A stretch of DNA of 64,000 nucleotides from Eubacterium sp. 14-2 (GCF_000403845.2 NZ_KE159568.1:248001-312000); one strand, 5' to 3'. Positions 27,352 to 37,126 are shown, counted from the stretch's first letter. The notes: a model not told the origin generated them from the sequence alone. Numbers and translations: made by a program.

Positions 27352-27807
27352 TTATTCGCTCCGGCTCCAGGATTCTTCCATTCTGCTCAGCATATCCACT
27401 CTGGACTGGTGCCTTCCGCCCTGAAATTCCGCTTCCAAATAGGCTTTTACAATATCTTTCGCCTTTTCCGCGCCTACGATTCTTGCCCCAAAAGCAATTA
27501 CATTTGCATTGTTATGTTCTTTAATCAAACGGGCTGTTGTGGTGTCAGAGCAGACACCGCAGCGGATTCCTTTCACCTTGTTTGCAGCCAGAGAGACTCC
27601 CACTCCCGTTCCGCAAATCAAAATCCCGCAGTCCGCCTGTCCTTCTGCCACTGCCTGTCCCACTTTTTCACCATATATGGGATAATCGCAGCTCTCATTG
27701 TTATCCGTCCCAAAATTAATTACTTCATAGCCCAGACTTTCCACATACCTGGCAATTTCTCTTTTCAAATCTACTGCCGCGTGATCATTTCCAATCGCTA
27801 TCTTCAC
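27352..27807 (-). CDS. rpiB: ribose-5-phosphate isomerase B
   Basis: A 151-residue RpiB/LacAB-family isomerase that interconverts ribose 5-phosphate and ribulose 5-phosphate. It has GNDHAAVDLKREI at the N-terminus, the active-site Cys loop ILICGTGVGVSLAANKVKGIRCG, and DTTTARLIKEHNNANVIAFG. The family also includes sugar-phosphate isomerases for allose or galactose, but the length, motif set and isolated position favour RpiB. It follows the YqeG-like gene by about 58 bases. Confidence 0.93.
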   Translation of the reverse strand: MKIAIGNDHAAVDLKREIARYVESLGYEVINFGTDNNESCDYPIYGEKVGQAVAEGQADCGILICGTGVGVSLAANKVKGIRCGVCSDTTTARLIKEHNNANVIAFGARIVGAEKAKDIVKAYLEAEFQGGRHQSRVDMLSRMEESWSRSE

Positions 27808-27865
27808 GTTACTCCTCCCTGGTTCTTAACAAGCTGTTCAACAGTTTCTGTCAAAATGATCTTTA

Positions 27866-28381
27866 TTATATTTCCTGCTTTTTCCTTTTATGGCTTCTGT
27901 GGTAAAAAAACAGTACAATCTTTTCCAGATATCGTTTCAGTACAATCTGAATTTCTTCTTTCGGATGAATGGGTCTGGTGAGAATCGTCCGGATTCCTGC
28001 CCGGTTGGCCCCATATACATCCGTAAAAATCTGATCTCCCACAAAAAGCGTGTTTGTTCTGTGGGTTCCCATCAGTTCCATGGCCCGCTCATACCCGGAA
28101 ACTTTGGGTTTTCCTGCCTTAAAAATATACTGCACCTGCACCTGGTCATTAAACATTTTCACTCTGGGTTCCTTATTATTGGACAGAAGACAGCACTGAT
28201 AGCCCAGCTTTTTCAGCTGAGCAAAGAGCTTTTTCGCCCGCTCATCTGCCGGCGCCCCATGGGGTACCAGCGTATTGTCCACATCAAAAATAATTCCCCG
28301 ATATCCTTCCTGATACAAACGCTCAAATTCTATCTGATACGCGGAATCCAAATATTCATTCGGATAAAATTTTTTCAACAT
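27866..28381 (-). CDS. YqeG-family HAD phosphatase
   Basis: A 171-residue HAD IIIA-type hydrolase. Motif I is FDVDNTLVPHG (nucleophile and acid Asp), motif II is LLSNNKE, the motif III lysine is in KAGKPK, and motif IV is VGDQIFTDVYGANRAG. This matches the YqeG subfamily common in Firmicutes, related to phosphatidylglycerophosphate phosphatase; the substrate in this lineage is not established. The tail is basic (YHRSHKRKKQEI). It lies between nrdR and rpiB. Confidence 0.88.
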   Translation of the reverse strand: MLKKFYPNEYLDSAYQIEFERLYQEGYRGIIFDVDNTLVPHGAPADERAKKLFAQLKKLGYQCCLLSNNKEPRVKMFNDQVQVQYIFKAGKPKVSGYERAMELMGTHRTNTLFVGDQIFTDVYGANRAGIRTILTRPIHPKEEIQIVLKRYLEKIVLFFYHRSHKRKKQEI

Positions 28382-28421
28382 TCTGCCATTCTCCTGAACT
28401 CTGCAATTTTCAAATCACACC

Positions 28422-28874
28422 TTACTTGTCCAGTATCTTCTTCAGCTCGTCCATAAAGGTATTGACATCTTTAAATTCCCGATATACGGAAGCAAACCTC
28501 ACATAAGCCACCGGATCCAGTTCCTGCAGTCTGTTCATGACAATTTCTCCGATTTCCGAACTGGAGATTTCCTTTTCTTCCCGGTTGAAAATATCTACTT
28601 CCACCGTATCTACCAGCTGGTTTATCATATTTACAGGCACCGGACGTTTGTGGCACGCCCGCAGAATCCCGGCTTCCACCTTCGTCCGTTCATACTGCTC
28701 CCTGTTATTATCTTTTTTAATGACAATCAGGGGAATCGTTTCAACTTTTTCATAAGTTGTAAAACGCTTCCCACAGTCGTCACAGAGCCTTCTCCTGCGA
28801 ATGGAATTATTGTCATCCGCGGGCCTTGAATCAATCACCCGTGTATTATCACTGCTGCAAAACGGACATTTCAT
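28422..28874 (-). CDS. nrdR: transcriptional repressor NrdR
   Basis: The ATG at 28874 with GGGAGGGG gives 150 residues, the normal NrdR length; the open frame further upstream covers the promoter. NrdR is a zinc-ribbon/ATP-cone repressor of ribonucleotide reductase genes. The zinc ribbon is CPFCSSDNTRVIDSRP plus LCDDCGKRFTTYE, and the ATP-cone follows (PLIVIKKDNNREQYERTKVEAGILRACHKRPV). A very good promoter stands directly upstream. No nrd gene is in the window. Confidence 0.96.
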   Translation of the reverse strand: MKCPFCSSDNTRVIDSRPADDNNSIRRRRLCDDCGKRFTTYEKVETIPLIVIKKDNNREQYERTKVEAGILRACHKRPVPVNMINQLVDTVEVDIFNREEKEISSSEIGEIVMNRLQELDPVAYVRFASVYREFKDVNTFMDELKKILDK

Positions 28875-28920
28875 GAAACCCCTCCCAAATCTGTACACAA
28901 AAACCGCATAGTTTTCTTTC

Positions 28921-28949
28921 AGTATATTATTCTTTTTTTCTTCTGTCAA
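28921..28949 (-). promoter_or_regulatory. predicted promoter of nrdR
   Basis: TTGACA, 17 bases, TATACT on the minus strand, about 45 bases before the nrdR start. Confidence 0.75.
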
Positions 28950-28981
28950 TATCATTTCCCGAAACTTTCCGGTCCCCGAAT

Positions 28982-29230
28982 TCACCTGGGCGGAGGAGGA
29001 TCCGGAATCTCCACCAGAATAATATCCGGCCCGATTTTGACTACCTGGCTCCAGGGAATTATAATTTCACTCTCTCTGCCGAACAGCCCCCAGATTCTTC
29101 CGCAGCCTGGAATAATCAGCGCCAGAATACATCCATTGCAGGGGTCAATATCCAAATCCACCACAAACCCCAGACATCTGCAGTTGCAGATATTAATAAC
29201 TTCTTTTTCTTTTAATTCACATAAACGCAT
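28982..29230 (-). CDS. YlmC/YmxH-family PRC-barrel sporulation protein
   Basis: An 82-residue protein starting MRLCELKEKEVINICN. The blocks LGFVVDLDIDPCNGCILALIIPG and IPWSQVVKIGPDIILVEI are those of the small PRC-barrel YlmC/YmxH family found in endospore formers. Its function is not defined; expression during sporulation is reported for Bacillus relatives. The C-terminus is Pro-rich. The ribosome binding site lies in the 3' arm of a hairpin (29235-29267), so translation may be controlled. Confidence 0.85.
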   Translation of the reverse strand: MRLCELKEKEVINICNCRCLGFVVDLDIDPCNGCILALIIPGCGRIWGLFGRESEIIIPWSQVVKIGPDIILVEIPDPPPPR

Positions 29231-29234
29231 AATA

Positions 29235-29267
29235 ATCCCCCTGCTACATTATATGCTGCAGGGGGAT
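29235..29267 (-). promoter_or_regulatory. hairpin that hides the ylmC-like ribosome binding site
   Basis: A perfect 10-bp stem, ATCCCCCTGC / GCAGGGGGAT, with a 13-base loop holding TATAAT. On the minus strand the 3' arm includes AGGGGG, six bases from the ATG. There is no U-tract. Confidence 0.45.
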
Positions 29268-29317
29268 ATTCTTTACCGCACAGCGGTGAAAGATTTTGAA
29301 ATTTAGGATAGGCTTAC

Positions 29318-29677
29318 TTATAATACGTTTTTGGTTGCGATAATATCTACGCCTGTGCCTGCCACGTCGCTTACAATCACATCCCCGATATGTACCGGCG
29401 CCTGAACTTTTACACCTTTCAGGTCTTTCATAATATCAAAGATTTTTCCTTTCGGAATATCTTCTTTGGTTTTTACAGATACTGCTGCAAGGCTTCCGCC
29501 TTCTACAATCACAGAACTTGTAACGATTCTGGTGGGATTGGTTACTTCTTTTCTGGCATAGTCATCACCGCGTTTGCAGGTATTGCCGGTAACGCTTACC
29601 ACTTCACCATTGTTCATTTCCACTTTTAACGGGCAGCCCATGGGGCATCCGATACAAATTAATTCTCTTGTTTCCAT
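29318..29677 (-). CDS. DUF1667 protein, small cysteine-rich partner of the glycerol-3-phosphate oxidoreductase
   Basis: The ATG at 29677 with GAGGAGG inside the end of the upstream gene gives 119 residues. The N-terminus has IGCPMGCPLKVEM and NTCKRGDDYARKE, a Cys pattern suited to an iron-sulfur or metal site. In Clostridia and Thermotogae this family is regularly encoded after two FAD oxidoreductases as here, and replaces the GlpC-like role; the electron path is inferred. It overlaps neither neighbour but is translationally coupled to the gene before it. Confidence 0.85.
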   Translation of the reverse strand: METRELICIGCPMGCPLKVEMNNGEVVSVTGNTCKRGDDYARKEVTNPTRIVTSSVIVEGGSLAAVSVKTKEDIPKGKIFDIMKDLKGVKVQAPVHIGDVIVSDVAGTGVDIIATKNVL

Positions 29678-29681
29678 AGTT

Positions 29682-30953
29682 TTACGCCTCCTCAATCTTT
29701 ACGGTAATCTGAGACAGATTTGAAAATGCTGCTAATTCTTCTTTTTTCAGTACAACTTCTTCCATCTCTCCAGGTGCTACAACCGGACGTTTTTTGTGAA
29801 TAATACGCTCATCATTCAGATATACGGATACATAGCAGTTCTTATATACATCGCCCACACGGAAACGCACCGTATGTTTCTCATCCATTCTATCCGGATT
29901 GATGGTCTTTGGTACGGTGTAACGTGCGCCTTCTACCGCAACAATCGGAATATCCTTTGCGCTGGTATCTTTATGTTTTGCTCCGTTCAGCACATATTCA
30001 GCCGCATGTTTTCCGGCAGCGGATGCTTCCTCGGAAACAAAGTCTACCAGGTCATGTACATGAAGTACATTACCGCATGCAAATACACCTTCCACATTGG
30101 TTTCCAGACATTCATTTACCAATGGTCCGGATGTAATCGGGCTCATTTCAACATTCAGACTTCTGGAAAGCTCATTTTCCGGAATCAATCCGCAGGATAA
30201 CAGCAGGGTATCGCAGGTGTAACGCTCTTCTGTTCCGGGAACCGGTCTTCTGTCCGGTCCTACTTCTGCGATGGTAATCGCTTCCACTCTTTCCTTACCT
30301 TCGATATCTACAACAGTATGGCTTAATTTCAGCGGAATTCCGTAGTCATCCAGACACTGTACAATATTTCTCTTCAATCCGCCGGAGTAAGGCATTAACT
30401 CAGCTACCACTTTAACTTTTGCACCTTCCAGTGTCATTCTTCTTGCCATAATCAGTCCGATATCACCGGAGCCGAGAATTACTACTTCACGTCCCGGCAT
30501 ATAGCCTTCCATGTTTACAAGACGCTGTGCAGTACCTGCAGAATAGATACCTGCCGGACGATATCCGGGAATGTTTAATGCGCCTCTGGAACGCTCTCTG
30601 CAGCCCATGGCAAGTACAATTGCTTTTGCCTGGATTTCAAACATACCATCTTCACGGTTCATGGCAGTTACAACCTTGTTGGGTGCAATATCCATAACCA
30701 TGGTATTTAATTTATATTCAATCTTTTCGTCTTTTAACTGATCAATAAATCTTCCTGCGTATTCCGGGCCTGTCAGCTCTTCTTTAAATGTATGAAGTCC
30801 GAATCCGTTATGGATACACTGATTCAGGATACCACCCAGTTCTTTATCTCTTTCCAGTACTAAAATAGATTCTACTCCATTTCTTTTTGCTGATACGGCT
30901 GCTGCAAGTCCTGCAGGGCCGCCTCCTACAATAACAATATCATAATTTAACAT
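29682..30953 (-). CDS. FAD-dependent pyridine nucleotide-disulfide oxidoreductase (GlpB-like position)
   Basis: A 423-residue flavoprotein. It has an N-terminal FAD site (IVGGGPAGLAAAVSAKRNG), LGGILNQCIHNGFG, LAMGCRERSRGALNIPG, a second nucleotide site VILGSGDIGLIMARRM, and the FAD ribityl block VEGVFACGNVLHVHDLVDFV. It belongs to the group found as middle gene of glycerol-3-phosphate dehydrogenase operons in anaerobes, with GlpA-like and DUF1667 partners, and may pass electrons to NAD or quinone/ferredoxin. It follows the GlpA-like gene by 26 bases. Confidence 0.88.
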   Translation of the reverse strand: MLNYDIVIVGGGPAGLAAAVSAKRNGVESILVLERDKELGGILNQCIHNGFGLHTFKEELTGPEYAGRFIDQLKDEKIEYKLNTMVMDIAPNKVVTAMNREDGMFEIQAKAIVLAMGCRERSRGALNIPGYRPAGIYSAGTAQRLVNMEGYMPGREVVILGSGDIGLIMARRMTLEGAKVKVVAELMPYSGGLKRNIVQCLDDYGIPLKLSHTVVDIEGKERVEAITIAEVGPDRRPVPGTEERYTCDTLLLSCGLIPENELSRSLNVEMSPITSGPLVNECLETNVEGVFACGNVLHVHDLVDFVSEEASAAGKHAAEYVLNGAKHKDTSAKDIPIVAVEGARYTVPKTINPDRMDEKHTVRFRVGDVYKNCYVSVYLNDERIIHKKRPVVAPGEMEEVVLKKEELAAFSNLSQITVKIEEA

Positions 30954-30979
30954 TTTTTTCCCTCCTGATTCGTAACCAA

Positions 30980-32416
30980 CTATATTCTGTCTTTATTAAT
31001 TCCTACAATAATCTTGGATTCTCCACCTGCTTTTGTAATTTCGGATGGGTCTACTCCGCGTTCTCTGGAAAGAATCTCGATGGTTCTCGGAGAACAGAAA
31101 CCTGCCTGGCAGCGTCCCATTCCGGCTCTGGTACGACGTTTTACACCGTCCAGGGATTTTGCGCCCAGAGGACGTTTGATTGCGTCGATAATTTCGCCTT
31201 CTGTAATCATCTCACATCTGCAGATAATATTTCCATATGCGGGATTTTCCTTAATCAGAGCCGCCCGTTCTTCATTGGTCAGGGTCTTGGGATCCAGGAT
31301 TCCTTTTCTGGTTCCGTTAAAGTCAGGATTCTCTTCTGCATTTGTCAGATCTTTGATAATATTTGCTACCATTTTTCCAATTGCCGGAGCACTGGTCAGT
31401 CCAGGAGACTCGATACCTGCACAGTCAATGAATCCTTTTGCTTCTTCCAGCTCGCCGATGTAGAACTCATGTCCGTCTTCATGTGCACGGAGTCCTGCAA
31501 ATGAGGTGATTACCTGACGGATCGGAAGACCTTTTACAGTAGTTCCTGCCTTGTTAATCAGTTCGTCAATACCTTCCTGTGTGGTATTGGTTCCTTCTCT
31601 GTTCTCAATATCAATTGCAGTAGGTCCTACTAAAGTATTGCCGTGAACGGTAGGAGATACCAGAACGCCTTTTCCATATTTACCTGGAAGCTGGAAAATA
31701 GTATGTGTTACAAATCCTTCGGTAGAGCGGTCTAACAGACAGTAATCTCCACGTCTCGGTGTGATATGTAATTTTTTGTCGCTTACCATGTTGTGGAATT
31801 TATCCGCATAAACACCTGCCGCATTAACAACGTATCTGGTTTCAATTTCACCCTGGCTGGTCTTAACTACCCAGTTGTCACCTTTTTTCTCCAGGTCAGT
31901 AACTTCTGTATCAAATTTGAACTCCACGCCGTTGGTTGCAGCATTTTCAGCAAATGCAATGTTCATTCCAAAGGGGCAGACAATTCCGCCGGTAGGTGCA
32001 TACAGTGCTGCTACTGCCTCGTCTGCAATATTGGGCTCTAACTTTACGAGTTCTTCTCTGTCAATAATGCGCAAATCTTTGACACCGTTCTCCACACCTC
32101 TGTCATACAGCGCCTGCAGATTGGGTTTTTCTTCCTCGTTAATACATACAACCAGAGAACCGTTATTCTTATAGTGGAAATCCAGTTCTTTGGAAAGAGC
32201 TTCCATCATCTGGTTACCTTCCACATTCAGCTTCGCCATAAGGGAACCTGCTTCTGCGTCAAATCCGGCATGTACAATTGCACTGTTTGCCTTGGATGTT
32301 CCACAGCATACGTCTTCTTCCTTTTCCACTACACAGACATTCAGTTTGTATCTGGAAAGTTCTCTTGCGGAAGCACTTCCTGATACGCCTGCTCCAATAA
32401 TTACTACATCATACAT
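30980..32416 (-). CDS. anaerobic glycerol-3-phosphate dehydrogenase-like flavoprotein (GlpA type)
   Basis: The ATG at 32416 with AGGTGA six bases away gives 478 residues; a GTG three codons upstream is the alternative. The N-terminal FAD site reads DVVIIGAGVSGSASARELS, followed by CCGTSKANSAIVHAGFDA, typical of the DAO/GlpA family. The C-terminal part (after about 395) is a BFD-like [2Fe-2S] domain: IICRCEMITEGEIIDAI and TRAGMGRCQAGFCSPRTIEIL. It should oxidise sn-glycerol 3-phosphate to dihydroxyacetone phosphate. It is preceded by a 230-base leader with promoter and terminator. Confidence 0.9.
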   Translation of the reverse strand: MYDVVIIGAGVSGSASARELSRYKLNVCVVEKEEDVCCGTSKANSAIVHAGFDAEAGSLMAKLNVEGNQMMEALSKELDFHYKNNGSLVVCINEEEKPNLQALYDRGVENGVKDLRIIDREELVKLEPNIADEAVAALYAPTGGIVCPFGMNIAFAENAATNGVEFKFDTEVTDLEKKGDNWVVKTSQGEIETRYVVNAAGVYADKFHNMVSDKKLHITPRRGDYCLLDRSTEGFVTHTIFQLPGKYGKGVLVSPTVHGNTLVGPTAIDIENREGTNTTQEGIDELINKAGTTVKGLPIRQVITSFAGLRAHEDGHEFYIGELEEAKGFIDCAGIESPGLTSAPAIGKMVANIIKDLTNAEENPDFNGTRKGILDPKTLTNEERAALIKENPAYGNIICRCEMITEGEIIDAIKRPLGAKSLDGVKRRTRAGMGRCQAGFCSPRTIEILSRERGVDPSEITKAGGESKIIVGINKDRI

Positions 32417-32529
32417 ATTGTTCACCTATCCTTTTCTCACTCTTTCTTATTTATTTTTTACTGCCATAAGCCGGAGGTTCAGGGCAGTTAATTTACATAT
32501 TTAAAATACAAACCAGTTTCTGATACAGG

Positions 32530-32574
32530 AAAAGCAACAATCACACTCCCCATTCCGGGGAATGTAATCATTGC
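32530..32574 (-). terminator. leader terminator ahead of the glpA-like gene
   Basis: An 18-pair stem (GCAATGATTACATTCCCC with its partner GGGGAGTGTGATTGTTGC, four G-U pairs), a 5-base loop, then TTTTCC on the minus strand. It lies about 115 bases before the gene and after a TATAAT at 32628-32633. An upstream CATTGC can pair with the GCAATG foot as an antiterminator. It may also end glpKF transcripts. Confidence 0.75.
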
Positions 32575-32627
32575 CTCTCTGTTATCTCTGCAATGCCATA
32601 TTTCACATATCAGTGCTTTACACGATA

Positions 32628-32656
32628 ATTATAACATTCGAGTCATTATTTTACCA
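32628..32656 (-). promoter_or_regulatory. predicted promoter of the glpA-like operon
   Basis: A perfect TATAAT -10 on the minus strand with a poor -35 (TGGTAA at 17 bases) that overlaps the glpF stop codon. A start near 32621 gives a leader of about 205 bases containing the terminator at 32530-32574. Confidence 0.4.
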
Positions 32657-33355
32657 TGGAATGATTCCATACAGACCAACTGCCAGCAGAGCGCCGATGA
32701 TCGGTCCAACTAATGTAACGATTCCATATCCCCAGTTAGAGCTTCCTTTTCCGCTGATCGGAAGGATTGTATGTGCCAGACGAGGTCCAAGGTCACGGGC
32801 CGGGTTCATAGCGTATCCTGTTAATCCACCAAAGGACATACCGCAGGAAACGATGATTCCGAATACTAACAGGTTACCTACACCAGCAGGAGCTTCTGCC
32901 GGAAGGCCTTTGATTGCAAATACCAGTACGAAAGTTGCAACTGCTTCTGCAAGAATGTTCATTGGAAGGTTCGGAATAGATGGTCCACAGGAGAATACAC
33001 CAAGTTTGGTTCCCGGATCATCCGTTGCATCGAACTGGCCTTTGAAAGCAATCCATACGATAATCGCGCCTACAAATGCACCTGCGAACTGTGCTACAAT
33101 ATAACCAGGCACCAGATCCCATGCAAAGCTGCCGTCTACTGCTAATGCCAGAGTTAAAGCGGGGTTGAAACTTGCGCCGGATGCAGCACCAAAAATGAAT
33201 GCCGGTATCATAACTGCAAGACCCCAGGCAATGGTAATCTGGATAGAGCCTGCGCCCTTCATTCCGGATTTGTTCAGAGTTACGTTAGCAACTACGCCAT
33301 CACCTAACATGATCAACATCATTGTTCCTACAAATTCTGCTATATATGGTAACAT
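32651..33355 (-). CDS. glpF: glycerol uptake facilitator (aquaglyceroporin)
   Basis: A 234-residue MIP-family channel with six hydrophobic segments. Both NPA boxes are present, SFNPALTLAL near 65 and AMNPARDLGP near 190; the Asp after NPAR is typical of glycerol facilitators rather than pure water channels. It starts MLPYIAEFVGTMMLIMLGDG. It follows glpK by 39 bases and so is probably transcribed from the glpK promoter, supplying glycerol to the kinase at the membrane. Confidence 0.96.
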   Translation of the reverse strand: MLPYIAEFVGTMMLIMLGDGVVANVTLNKSGMKGAGSIQITIAWGLAVMIPAFIFGAASGASFNPALTLALAVDGSFAWDLVPGYIVAQFAGAFVGAIIVWIAFKGQFDATDDPGTKLGVFSCGPSIPNLPMNILAEAVATFVLVFAIKGLPAEAPAGVGNLLVFGIIVSCGMSFGGLTGYAMNPARDLGPRLAHTILPISGKGSSNWGYGIVTLVGPIIGALLAVGLYGIIPW

Positions 33356-33394
33356 TTCGTGTTCCCCTTTCTGCCTTCAATCTACTTTTGTCTT

Positions 33395-34969
<1,575 letters not shown>

Positions 34970-35035
34970 TTATTTGTACAATTTATTGAAATTTATTGTT
35001 CTTCCGTCCCAATACACGGTGTTTCTGCCGAAACT

Positions 35036-35590
35036 CTATGCTGTCATACTGCTTTTTGTTGTAGGAAGTACCAAAATATTATTTGTTGGATGATGCAGCA
35101 TGGCTCTGATATTTTCCACCGCAGCAAGCACTTCTTCCTCTCCCGGCCCTTTCTTCATGGCCACACAGTCCAGTACAAAATGACAGACAGATTTCACAAT
35201 AAAACTTTCCACCAGATAGTTCCCGTTTTTCTCTGACCAGAACCGGCCTCTGAGCTGTTCGTCCACCACCGGAAACAGCCGCTCCATCAGTCGTTCTCTG
35301 CTGATATTCTCCAGCACTTTCTTATAGAAGAAACGATTTTCCCTGATGATTCTTACAACCTTGCAAATCCAATCCTCAAATGCCTCATTCTCGTCATATG
35401 CAACCTGTTTTACAAAGTCTTCATTATAAAGCCACTCAATCACTCCATAAATATCCTGGAAATGATAATAGAAACTCTGGCGTTTCATATTTTTGCAGTC
35501 CATGATATCCTGAACGGTAATCTTCCTCAGCGGCTTTTCATGAAGCATCTCCTGTAACCCGTCTGCAATCTTTCTTTTTGTATTACCCAT
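35036..35590 (-). CDS. TetR-family regulator, DhaS-like
   Basis: A 184-residue protein. The N-terminal helix-turn-helix is KRKIADGLQEMLHEKPLRKITVQDI with MKRQSFYYHF, the TetR pattern, and the C-terminal region (FYKKVLENISRERLMERLFPVV, VESFIVKSVCHFVLDCV) resembles the TetR_C_8 domain of dihydroxyacetone-kinase activators (DhaS). It lies 15 bases after glpP and before glpK, so it probably takes part in glycerol or dihydroxyacetone control. No dhaK gene is in the window. Confidence 0.82.
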   Translation of the reverse strand: MGNTKRKIADGLQEMLHEKPLRKITVQDIMDCKNMKRQSFYYHFQDIYGVIEWLYNEDFVKQVAYDENEAFEDWICKVVRIIRENRFFYKKVLENISRERLMERLFPVVDEQLRGRFWSEKNGNYLVESFIVKSVCHFVLDCVAMKKGPGEEEVLAAVENIRAMLHHPTNNILVLPTTKSSMTA

Positions 35591-35605
35591 CTCTCTTTCT
35601 CCTCC

Positions 35606-36172
35606 TTACATAAACCATATATCCTGGTTGGTGGTTGAAACTGAAATTGCCCCGGCATTCAGTGCATCAATTACATCTTCCCTGTCACTGATCAGTCCGC
35701 CGGCAATGACAGCCTGAGAACTAAGTTTATTGATCTTCCGTATAATTTTCGGCATGACTCCCGGCAGGATTTCAATAAAATCCGCCCGGATTTGTTTCTT
35801 CTGCTTTTCTATACTCTGATAAGCTCTGGAATCCAGTACGAAGATTCGATAAACCGTATACATGGACAACTCTTTTGCACGATTAATCATATTCATCCTG
35901 GTTGAAATAATTCCATCTGCTTCTGTGTTTTTTCTAATATAATCCACCGCAATCTCATGAGCACTGAGTCCTTCAATCAAATCCAGGTGCACCAGGGCTA
36001 TTTTTTCCGCCTGTTTCATTCGTGCCACAATTTCACCGATATTACACATATCTCCGAACAGAATAAATACGATTTTTACATCAGATTTCAAACACTTTTC
36101 AATTCCCTCAAAATTCTTCACCGCCGCAACAACGGGACTGTCCGTCATCGCATCATAAAATTTCTGTTCCAT
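35606..36172 (-). CDS. glpP: glycerol-3-phosphate-responsive antiterminator GlpP
   Basis: A 188-residue GlpP-family protein with the phosphate-barrel fold. Visible blocks are DSPVVAAVKNFEGIEKCL, VFILFGDMCNIGEIV, ALVHLDLIEGLS, FVLDSRAY and the C-terminal phosphate-binding region IIRKINKLSSQAVIAGGLISDREDVIDALNAGA. In Bacillus, GlpP with glycerol 3-phosphate prevents termination in glp leaders. Here leader terminators stand before the glpA-like gene and before glpP itself. A GGGAGG site precedes the ATG. The TetR gene follows at 15 bases. Confidence 0.94.
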   Translation of the reverse strand: MEQKFYDAMTDSPVVAAVKNFEGIEKCLKSDVKIVFILFGDMCNIGEIVARMKQAEKIALVHLDLIEGLSAHEIAVDYIRKNTEADGIISTRMNMINRAKELSMYTVYRIFVLDSRAYQSIEKQKKQIRADFIEILPGVMPKIIRKINKLSSQAVIAGGLISDREDVIDALNAGAISVSTTNQDIWFM

Positions 36173-36249
36173 AAGCCTCCCATACCAGTTTCAGCCAGTT
36201 CACGTTCCATTTTATGTACTGAACCTTCACCTCCTTAATTTTTTGAAAG

Positions 36250-36301
36250 AAAAAAAGAGTAAAGCTAATAAGCAACATTTCTGCTGTCATAACCTTACTC
36301 T
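36250..36301 (-). terminator. leader terminator ahead of glpP
   Basis: AGAGTAAGGTTA pairs with TAGCTTTACTCT (two G-U pairs), with an inner CAGCA-GAAA-TGTTG helix, then a run of seven T on the minus strand. It lies 78 bases before glpP and about 35 bases after a predicted transcription start. Confidence 0.75.
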
Positions 36302-36341
36302 CCACTCTCCAGGCATCTGTTTACTTCTATCTCGTGCTATT

Positions 36342-36370
36342 ATGTTAGCATTTTTAACGGAGAAATTCAA
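36342..36370 (-). promoter_or_regulatory. predicted promoter of glpP
   Basis: TTGAAT, 17 bases, TAACAT on the minus strand. A start near 36335 places the terminator at 36250-36301 inside the leader. Confidence 0.5.
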
Positions 36371-36448
36371 GCAAACTTTCGAAAAAAATAAAATTATGGC
36401 CAATACTGTCAAATTTTATTCTGACATTTTGGTTATTTTGTCCAATGG

Positions 36449-37126
36449 CTATTTCTGTTTTTTACACTTTTTCATTACCTGATACATTTCTTCTATGGTT
36501 TTTGTTCCCATCAGCACCTCACTGTCATTTACAATGGTCATGGGAATCCGTTCAATATGATATTTTTCTGCAAGCTCCGGATACAGTCTGGCGTCAATCA
36601 TCCTGGCCTCTGTCACTTCTGACTCGGAGGCTATTTTCTGACAGGTAATTACCTGCTGTGCACAATGATGACAGGAAAGAGATACAAATATTTTGATATC
36701 CACCCGTTCTTCCAGTTTCTGCAGCTTCTTCTGCATGCGTCCGTTAATCTCCTGTCCCGGACCTGCAGTATTGTAAATGCCGAACACCAGAGAATTCATC
36801 TCCTTGCCGCCGGTAACTCCATGGTATGCTACTCCTGTATACCTGTCATTTTTATAGAGCGCTGTAACAGGCAGCAGCGAAGCGTCCAGTTCAGGCAGTT
36901 CTTTTTCAGCCTCTTCCCGGTCATAAAAGCGGCAGGAAAGTTTATCCGACAATCCTGTCATGTGACGTACCAGTTCCGCCATTTCCACAGAAGCCTTTTC
37001 TTCCGGATTTATCACGCATACCATACATACTCCCCCTGTGAGTTTTCCCAGTACGGTATTCAGCTGGCCTTCCAGTTCTTCGGTGATAAGTTCGCTTCTG
37101 GGAGATATTTTTTCGATATTAATCAT
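36449..37126 (-). CDS. AhpF-like thioredoxin-fold disulfide reductase
   Basis: The ATG at 37126 with AGGAGGGG gives 225 residues, made of two thioredoxin folds as in the N-terminal domain of AhpF. The second fold has the active site FVSLSCHHC (Cys152, Cys155) and the cis-Pro region RIPMTIVND. The first fold contains CMVC at 34-37, whereas this fold in classical AhpF lacks a redox pair. The FAD/NADH part of AhpF is absent, so it would need an external reductase. It overlaps the end region of ahpC, whose product it probably reduces. Confidence 0.85.
   Translation of the reverse strand: MINIEKISPRSELITEELEGQLNTVLGKLTGGVCMVCVINPEEKASVEMAELVRHMTGLSDKLSCRFYDREEAEKELPELDASLLPVTALYKNDRYTGVAYHGVTGGKEMNSLVFGIYNTAGPGQEINGRMQKKLQKLEERVDIKIFVSLSCHHCAQQVITCQKIASESEVTEARMIDARLYPELAEKYHIERIPMTIVNDSEVLMGTKTIEEMYQVMKKCKKQK

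Noticed and set aside
36130-36206. Short Trp-rich frame starting GTG right after GGAGG in the glpP leader
   Set aside because: The GTG overlaps the GGAGG itself, leaving no spacing for initiation, and the frame runs into glpP.
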